Notes under the pieces: model-generated
Databases searched by the model: none
The model's input: the letters and a program-made list of their open reading frames with translations, nothing else
What the model was told of the DNA's origin: nothing
Shown: positions 58,367-64,000 of the stretch, in pieces
Position numbering within the stretch: the stretch's first letter is position 1
How the letters are laid out: each line of letters starts with the position of its first letter
NCBI GenBank assembly: GCA_002375765.1
Contig: DFMV01000006.1
Coordinates: 1 to 64,000 of the forward strand
DNA length: 64,000 nt
DNA from: Rhizobiales bacterium UBA3584
GTDB taxonomy: Bacteria > Pseudomonadota > Alphaproteobacteria > Rhizobiales > Devosiaceae
Direction: 5' to 3'
Made by a program: the position numbers and the translations under genes

Positions 58367-61015
58367 CTACGGGCGAGCGTGTGCCATGTGCCCACCCGCG
58401 CCATCCCCGCCGGTCTGATGCCCGCCCACCCCGAAGACGAAGCGTGCGTAAAACCAGCTCACGGCCAGAAGCGCCAACCCGAGCCCAAGGAACGAGCCGA
58501 TCCTCCAAAGCCCTTCGAGCCCGCCCATATCGAAAATGAACAGCTTGCCCACGGTCGCCAGCGCCACGCCGAGCGAGGCGATGCGGATCGCCTGCGCATC
58601 GCGCACCGTGCCCAGCCACAACAGGCCGAACGCAAAGGCCAGCATGCCGCCCGTATAGGCATAGCGCTCGACGCGCAGCGTTTCGCCCTGCAACAGATCG
58701 GGATGGAACCCGTGCCGGATGGCAATCAGCATCGCGACAAATGCCGTGACCCCACCAAGCGCCTGAAACCCGTTTCCGGCCCAGCGGCCCGCCGCCCCTC
58801 CGGTCGGCCTCATCAGCCTTCCGATCGCCACCAGCAGCGCACTGGCCAAAACCAGCGTAAGAGTCGCCAGGTTAAACGCCGCAATGCCGCGCACTGCGAT
58901 CACCGGCCAGAAATCGGCGACCGGCACGATCGCCAGCCGCACCAGCGCCAGCCCGGCCAGAACGGCAACGATCGACCCGCCCAAAAAAAGCCCCTGCCGG
59001 TCAGATCGCGCCGCCACCCAAAGCCCCGCCGCGCCGATCCCCAATTGCAGCGGGAACCACAATGGCCCGTACTCAAAGACATTGCGCACCGGATCGTCTC
59101 CCGCCAGCGGCGCGATAACCAGATGCACCCCGAGCGCCAGTGTCGATATGCCAACAAAATCGATGGCTCCGATCAGCCTGTCTCTGGCGGCCGAGGCAAA
59201 CAGCGTCGCTCCAGCCAAAAGCGCCAGCCCCGGCACGATCAAGACCATCCACGGCGCATCGTCGAGCGCCACAACAGGAACGAATTCGCCATACGGCCAT
59301 TGCGACACATCGGCCGCGAAATCGGTGGCAATGGCATGCCCCAGCGCAATCAGGCCGAGATACGCCACCAGGTACAAAACGGCAAGATAGAGCAGTATGC
59401 GAAGCCCGTAGCGCCAGAACACCAGCCCCAGTCCCGCCACTTGCAACGCCGCCGAAAGCGCATAATAGCCCGGCTCGACCAAAAGCCCGATCGCCACCGA
59501 TACCAACCCGCTCGCCCCCGCCGCCAGCGGCGGCGCTATCTGGGTGGAGGCGCTCGTCCTGCGCACGGCAAACAGGATACCGACAACCACAATCGCCAGC
59601 CCCCCGCAGAGGCCGGCCCAGACTTGCGGAACATCGCGCGCCCCCGCCCAGCCATCGAAATCGACGAGCGCAGTGAGAAGCGCCACCATCAGCGTCGCCA
59701 TTCCGGCACTCGCCCAGATCCTTGGCGCACGCCCCGCCACGATATGGATGACCGCAGCACCAAGCAAAATCGGCAGCGCCGGGATCAAAACCCCCACCCG
59801 CACCCCCGGTTCGGGATCGCGCCAGATCACCAGCGCCGCAGCAAACCCGACCATGGCCACACCGGCCAGATCCATCCGTCTTGGCCGCAAGACCGATGCC
59901 AGGGAATTGAAAGCCAGCCACGCGACAAATCCCGGCCAGAAAGGGGTTCCAATCTGGCTTTCAATTCCCAGAAGGATCAGCATCAGAACCGATCCACCCG
60001 CAGCCGCAATCGGTCCGTCGCGACGCATGATTTCGGATTTTTCGCTCAACGGCATTATCAATTCGGCTGCAACCGGCACCATCGCGACGGCCAGCAGCCA
60101 GAGCGTTAGCGGCAGGCCGTCGGCCCATTGCCCAAACCCGAAGGAAAGCCAGCCCCAGCCCAATCCCCAGAGCAGCGCCAGCCCGCTTGAAAACAGCGCA
60201 CTCGTCCACCACCCGCGCCATGCCGCCACCGCGTGGGAGGCAACAAGCACCATGCAAAGATACCCCAGCAGCGTCCATCCATCGGGCAGTTCGCCCAGAA
60301 AGCCGGGGGCCAGATAGCCCCCCAGCAAGCCGAGCACCAACACCATCCGGCCGAACACCAGCGCGATTGCGATGGCCACAAGCGCCACCAGCCCGCTTCC
60401 CACAGCGCCCCAGGCCACCGGCCAGAAGTGGAAGACCGAAGTGGCCAGATAGCAGGTGGCATAGCCCAACCCGATGGCGACGGCGGCCAGCGCCCCCGAA
60501 ATCCGCTCGAAATTGGCGATTCCCCGCCAGCGCACCAGCGCCGCCGCGGCCAGAAAGACTCCGGACCCGATCCCGCACGCCCACACCCGCACTGCCGGCG
60601 TAAAGATACCCTGTTCCATGGCGTAGGCGGCAAACAGAAACGCCGCGAACAACAGCAACGCCGCCCCGCCCCAGACCGGCAGGCGCACCCCCAGCATGTG
60701 CTCCCAATTTACCGCCGCGCGTTCAGACCGGTCGTTGGCCGCAACCTCACTCGCCTGAGCCCGCATCCAGGGCCCCTGCGCCACGTTCGACGCCCATCCG
60801 ATATCGCCCTCGTCATCGTCGTCTTTGCCCGCCTTCGCGCGCGCGATGGGCTCGATCGCGGGTTCGGCCCCCGCCGCCGGCTTGGCCCGGGCCGCAGCAA
60901 CGCCCCCACCGTTCTCGAGTGCCTCTACCCGCTTTTTCAGCCTGTTGATGTTCCGATGCGCGCTGAAAACCACAGCGGCCAGCACAATAACGATGATGAG
61001 CAGAAATTCTTCCAT
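58367..61015 (-). CDS. DUF2339 family large membrane protein
   Basis: An 882-residue protein. A single N-terminal segment and coiled coil (RNINRLKKRVEALEN) are followed by a cytoplasmic linker and roughly 20 or more membrane segments, as in DUF2339 proteins. The conserved WEHMLGVRLPVWGGAALLLF begins the membrane part. Function unknown. ATG 61015 (MEEFLLIIVIVLA) is chosen over an earlier in-frame start because the membrane anchor begins there. Confidence 0.88.
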   Translation of the reverse strand: MEEFLLIIVIVLAAVVFSAHRNINRLKKRVEALENGGGVAAARAKPAAGAEPAIEPIARAKAGKDDDDEGDIGWASNVAQGPWMRAQASEVAANDRSERAAVNWEHMLGVRLPVWGGAALLLFAAFLFAAYAMEQGIFTPAVRVWACGIGSGVFLAAAALVRWRGIANFERISGALAAVAIGLGYATCYLATSVFHFWPVAWGAVGSGLVALVAIAIALVFGRMVLVLGLLGGYLAPGFLGELPDGWTLLGYLCMVLVASHAVAAWRGWWTSALFSSGLALLWGLGWGWLSFGFGQWADGLPLTLWLLAVAMVPVAAELIMPLSEKSEIMRRDGPIAAAGGSVLMLILLGIESQIGTPFWPGFVAWLAFNSLASVLRPRRMDLAGVAMVGFAAALVIWRDPEPGVRVGVLIPALPILLGAAVIHIVAGRAPRIWASAGMATLMVALLTALVDFDGWAGARDVPQVWAGLCGGLAIVVVGILFAVRRTSASTQIAPPLAAGASGLVSVAIGLLVEPGYYALSAALQVAGLGLVFWRYGLRILLYLAVLYLVAYLGLIALGHAIATDFAADVSQWPYGEFVPVVALDDAPWMVLIVPGLALLAGATLFASAARDRLIGAIDFVGISTLALGVHLVIAPLAGDDPVRNVFEYGPLWFPLQLGIGAAGLWVAARSDRQGLFLGGSIVAVLAGLALVRLAIVPVADFWPVIAVRGIAAFNLATLTLVLASALLVAIGRLMRPTGGAAGRWAGNGFQALGGVTAFVAMLIAIRHGFHPDLLQGETLRVERYAYTGGMLAFAFGLLWLGTVRDAQAIRIASLGVALATVGKLFIFDMGGLEGLWRIGSFLGLGLALLAVSWFYARFVFGVGGHQTGGDGAGGHMAHARP

Positions 61016-61137
61016 GCGTCCTCCGCCCGCCCTTGTAACAGGCGCGACGGCGGCGGCAACCACCGGCATGCGGTCTCATCAACAGCTAAAACCAATTGCC
61101 TCATGACGGCCACGTGCGAACCCTATAAGAAGCGCCT

Positions 61138-62106
61138 ATGAAGCGCTTTGTCACAATGATCGTCGCCGTCGTCGCCGTCTCGGTTCTCTGGATGGTTGGC
61201 TGGTTCTACATCGCCGGCCAGATCCGCGCCGAGATCGAATATCTCGCCCTGGCTAATGGCGTCAGCCAGCCGCGCCTGGTCTGCGACCGGCTCGATGTGG
61301 GCGGCGCGCCCTTTTCCTTTTCCCCCCATTGCACCAATGCGCAGATCACCTCGGGCGATATGGCGATCACTTTGACCGAGCTGAGCGGCACCGCGCTGTT
61401 TTACAGCCCCACCCACATCCAGCTTTTCGCCACCGGCCCCGCGCAGATCACAGATGCCTTCACTGGTGCCACCCAGGAGATGCGCTGGTCGAACCTGCAT
61501 GCCAGCCTGCGGCTCGACGGCGGCATGATCGAACGCTTTTCGGCCCTCGCCGACGATCTGGTCTATGCCGACATGCTGATCGGGGAAACAATCATCGGCA
61601 CCGCCACCCATGGCGAAATCCACCTGCTCGACGCCACACCCCAGGACGCACAGCCCGGAGCCGGCGCCATCTTTGACACCTACGCCACGCTCGAAGACGT
61701 CACCAGCCAGGACCACGCCATAGCCAACGGCAGTCTCGTCATCGACGCCAGACTGTCCGGCCTGCCCGACCCCGCGCTCTGGAGCGATCCGCAAGTGCTT
61801 GGCTTCTGGCAGGCGCTGGGGGGCGAACTGGTCCTGCGCGGCATCGAAGCGAACGCCGACGGGCTTTCACTCACCGCCGAGGGCGCCGCCAGCCTCACCA
61901 ATACCGGACTGGTCAACGGCACGCTCGATATCGCGTCCCGAGGTGTAGCCGAACGCATCGCCGCGCTGGTCGGAGACCCATCGGTCGCCCAGATCGTGCT
62001 CGGCAGCCCCGGTGAAGACGGCGTTTCCCATCAGACCCTGAGGATCGATGACGGCACCGTTGTTGTCGGCATCATTCCGGTCGCCAGCCTGCCGCCTCTA
62101 TTCTGA
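61138..62106 (+). CDS. DUF2125 family protein
   Basis: A 322-residue protein with a single N-terminal membrane anchor (about 5-28; SVLWMVGWFYIAG) and a large beta-rich periplasmic part. LVCDRLDVGGAPFSF and PHCTNAQI near the start, and SGLPDPALWSDP later, match the DUF2125 pattern. Function unknown. It converges on tyrC with a 9-base overlap. Confidence 0.85.
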   Translation: MKRFVTMIVAVVAVSVLWMVGWFYIAGQIRAEIEYLALANGVSQPRLVCDRLDVGGAPFSFSPHCTNAQITSGDMAITLTELSGTALFYSPTHIQLFATGPAQITDAFTGATQEMRWSNLHASLRLDGGMIERFSALADDLVYADMLIGETIIGTATHGEIHLLDATPQDAQPGAGAIFDTYATLEDVTSQDHAIANGSLVIDARLSGLPDPALWSDPQVLGFWQALGGELVLRGIEANADGLSLTAEGAASLTNTGLVNGTLDIASRGVAERIAALVGDPSVAQIVLGSPGEDGVSHQTLRIDDGTVVVGIIPVASLPPLF

Positions 62107-63033
62107 GCCAGGCTCGGCGGGCCTGGCATCACCATGCGGACGTCCGAAGTCGGGCGCCTCGGTTTCCTGCCCCGCGGCAATGATCGAACGGCGCACCGCA
62201 CGTGTGCGGGTAAAGAGCGCTTCGAGCGCCTCGCCATCGCCAACCCGCACAGCACGCTGGAGCACTGAAAGGTCTTCCAGGAATCTTCCCAGCATTTCGA
62301 GCACCGCGTCGCGATTGGTCAGAAACACGTCGCGCCACATCACCGGATCGGACGCCGCGATACGGGTAAAATCGCGAAACCCCGAAGCCGAGAACTTGAT
62401 GACTTCCGATTTGGTGTGCTGTTCGAGATCGTCAACGGTCCCCACGATATTGTAGGCCACCAGATGGGGCACATGGCTGGTGATCGCCAGCACCATATCG
62501 TGGTGGGCCGGGCTCATTGCCTCGACATCGGACCCCAGCCCCTTCCAGAACGCTTTCAGCGTTTCCACTGCCTTGGGGTCGGTTCCCTCGGGTGGCGTCA
62601 AAACGCACCAGCGGTTTTCAAACAGATCGGCAAACCCCGCCGATGGCCCCGAATGCTCGGTGCCCGCCAGCGGATGGCCGGGCACGAAATGAACGCCCTC
62701 GGGGACATGCGGCCCCACGACATCGACAACATGCCCCTTGACCGAACCCACATCGGAAAGGATCGCGCCCTGCTTGAGATGGGGTGCGATTCTAGCTGCA
62801 ATCGCCTCATAGCTCCCCACAGGAGAGCACAGGATCACAAGGTCCGCATCCCTGACCGCTTCGGCTGCGTCAATCGTATAGATGTCCCCCAGCCCGAGCG
62901 CCTGCGCCTCATCAAGCGTTTCCTGCCGCCGCGTCGAAATGGCGATGGTCTTGGCCAGCCCGGCCCGCCGCGCGCCCAGCGCGATGGACGACCCGATCAG
63001 CCCGATACCGATAAGGGCGAGTTTCTCGATCAT
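62098..63033 (-). CDS. tyrC: Prephenate/arogenate (cyclohexadienyl) dehydrogenase
   Basis: A 311-residue NAD(P)-dependent enzyme of tyrosine synthesis. The nucleotide site GIGLIGSSIA opens the protein, followed by SDVGSVKG and HPLAGTEHSGP (catalytic His) and a C-terminal helical dimer domain. It starts inside the hisC stop (ATGA overlap), matching the common hisC-tyrC pairing, in which the aminotransferase serves aromatic as well as histidine synthesis. Confidence 0.93.
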   Translation of the reverse strand: MIEKLALIGIGLIGSSIALGARRAGLAKTIAISTRRQETLDEAQALGLGDIYTIDAAEAVRDADLVILCSPVGSYEAIAARIAPHLKQGAILSDVGSVKGHVVDVVGPHVPEGVHFVPGHPLAGTEHSGPSAGFADLFENRWCVLTPPEGTDPKAVETLKAFWKGLGSDVEAMSPAHHDMVLAITSHVPHLVAYNIVGTVDDLEQHTKSEVIKFSASGFRDFTRIAASDPVMWRDVFLTNRDAVLEMLGRFLEDLSVLQRAVRVGDGEALEALFTRTRAVRRSIIAAGQETEAPDFGRPHGDARPAEPGSE

Positions 63034-64000
63034 TTTGATTCCATAAAGTCTTTAAACGCCGTGGCGACAGCCTTCATCGCCGCTTCACTGCCAATCGAAA
63101 TGCGCAAGCCGTTGGCGATCCCGTAGCCGCCCATTTCCCGCACCACCAGTCCGCGCTCGAGCAGCGCCCCGTTGGCCGCCTTGGCCGCTTCCGCATCATC
63201 AAACAGCACGAGAACGAAATTGCCCTGGCTGGGCAGAACCCGCAGCCGGTTCGAGCTGATCTCCTGGCTCAGCCAGACCCGCCACTTGTCGTTGTGCTCG
63301 CGCAACGCCTTGGTAAACGCCACGTCCCGCGTTGCCGCTTCCGCCGCCACCTGCCCCAGTACCGAAACGTTGAACGGCCCGCGGATCCGGTTGACCGCAT
63401 CGACAAGATGAGCCGGGCCAAAAAGCCAGCCCACCCGCGCCGCCGCCAGTCCCATCTTGGAAAAGGTGCGCACCATGACGACGTTTTCGCTGCGCTCGAC
63501 CAGCGAAATCCCCACGCCGTAGTCCGCTGCCGTTACATATTCGGCATAGGCGGAATCGATCACCAGCAAGACGTTCGAGGGCAGCCCGGCATGCAGTCGA
63601 TCCAGTGCCTCGGCGCTCAGATAGGTGCCGGTGGGGTTGTTGGGATTGGCCAGAAAGACGATTTTCGTCTTGTCCGTCACCGCCGCCAGGATCGCATCCA
63701 CATCGGCGCAATAATCGGTTTCCGGCGCCACCACCGGGGTGCCGCCCGCAGCGCGGGTGATGATGGGATAGACCATGAAGCCATATTGGCTCATCACCGC
63801 CTCATCCCCATCCCCGATATAGGTCTGGGCCAGAAGGTGCAGCACTTCGTCCGATCCTGCACCCACGACGATCCGTTCCGGATCGATGCCATGCACCTCC
63901 CCCAGCGCCGCGCGCAGATCGCGCGAAGACCCCTCGGGATAAATCTCGAGCTTTTCGGCCGCCGCCCTTACCGCCTCGATGGCCTTGGGGCTCGCCCCCA
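63030..64000 (-). CDS. hisC: Histidinol-phosphate aminotransferase, 5' part cut by window edge
   Basis: About 323 residues visible of a PLP-dependent class II aminotransferase; the N-terminus lies beyond the window. Motifs include VVGAGSDEVLHLLAQ, FLANPNNPTGTY (PLP), SAYAEYV and the Schiff-base Lys in RTFSKMGLAAARVGW. It is coupled to tyrC by a 4-base overlap. It may also act on imidazole-acetol and aromatic keto acids. Confidence 0.94.
   Translation of the reverse strand, partial: GASPKAIEAVRAAAEKLEIYPEGSSRDLRAALGEVHGIDPERIVVGAGSDEVLHLLAQTYIGDGDEAVMSQYGFMVYPIITRAAGGTPVVAPETDYCADVDAILAAVTDKTKIVFLANPNNPTGTYLSAEALDRLHAGLPSNVLLVIDSAYAEYVTAADYGVGISLVERSENVVMVRTFSKMGLAAARVGWLFGPAHLVDAVNRIRGPFNVSVLGQVAAEAATRDVAFTKALREHNDKWRVWLSQEISSNRLRVLPSQGNFVLVLFDDAEAAKAANGALLERGLVVREMGGYGIANGLRISIGSEAAMKAVATAFKDFMESK

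Noticed and set aside
58316..60109. 597-residue plus-strand frame rich in Arg, Gln, His and Pro
   Set aside because: Antisense to the DUF2339 gene; the composition is what hydrophobic codons give when read backwards.

Overview
The window looks like a chromosomal segment of a high-GC alphaproteobacterium of the order Hyphomicrobiales (Rhizobiales). A Devosiaceae member (Devosia or Pelagibacterium type) is my best guess, but this is inference from gene content and gene order and not a tested placement. The supporting gene orders are lysC-ptsP-prfA-prmC-DUF4167-clpB, comF-grxC-nitrilase-DUF1178, aroK-aroB-CorC with xerD divergent, bolA/J-domain/cobS/cobT, SUV3-like helicase-S4-fdxA-carD, and hisC-tyrC. 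About 64 protein genes fill the window. I found no rRNA, tRNA, insertion sequence, prophage or CRISPR array. The right edge cuts hisC.

Layout. 1-1.4 kb: a palindromic repeat and two small genes (DUF2147, DUF2200). 1.4-11.3 kb: a minus-strand block, lysC, ptsP, prfA, prmC, DUF4167, clpB (lysine-pathway entry, nitrogen-PTS enzyme I, translation termination, disaggregase). 11.5-17.5 kb: ubiG, the comF-grxC-nitrilase-DUF1178 operon, a methyltransferase and an SLC13-type transporter. 17.6-23.9 kb: secA, a parvulin isomerase, a TetR regulator with a palindromic operator in front of a small membrane protein, an orphan immunity-like protein and an SRPBCC protein. 23.9-30.4 kb: argJ, GNAT and mutT, then DUF1003, a YafK-type L,D-transpeptidase, accA and xerD. 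30.5-39.8 kb: aroK, aroB, a CorC/CNNM protein, bolA, a J-domain protein, cobalt chelatase cobS and cobT, a phytase-like secreted protein that seems to start with CTG, and an M42 peptidase. 39.9-45.1 kb: a queuosine-precursor transporter, rpmB, DUF3108, an ArsR-MFS operon and a small ATPase. 45.5-49.4 kb: SUV3-like helicase, S4 protein and fdxA.

The most distinctive region is 49.4-53.8 kb: an AraC-family regulator divergent from a five-gene operon for a tryptophan-tryptophylquinone (TTQ) amine dehydrogenase (heavy chain, MauE-type, MauD-type, light chain, monohaem cytochrome c). Light-chain residue spacing and the trailing cytochrome match aromatic amine dehydrogenase (aauBEDA plus orf-2 of Alcaligenes faecalis) better than methylamine dehydrogenase. 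The cluster sits between fdxA and carD, which I believe are usually adjacent in this order, so it looks like an accessory insertion. It lacks mauG/mauF and a blue-copper acceptor. 53.8-64 kb returns to housekeeping genes: carD, a small lipoprotein, an M48 lipoprotein, a thermonuclease-like protein, chaC, DUF2339, DUF2125, tyrC and hisC.

A second theme is a dispersed 45-50 bp hairpin repeat. Six clear copies and one degenerate copy keep their pairing while the arm sequences change. One copy lies in the carD leader, and another lies inside the S4 gene and encodes the C-terminal end of its protein.
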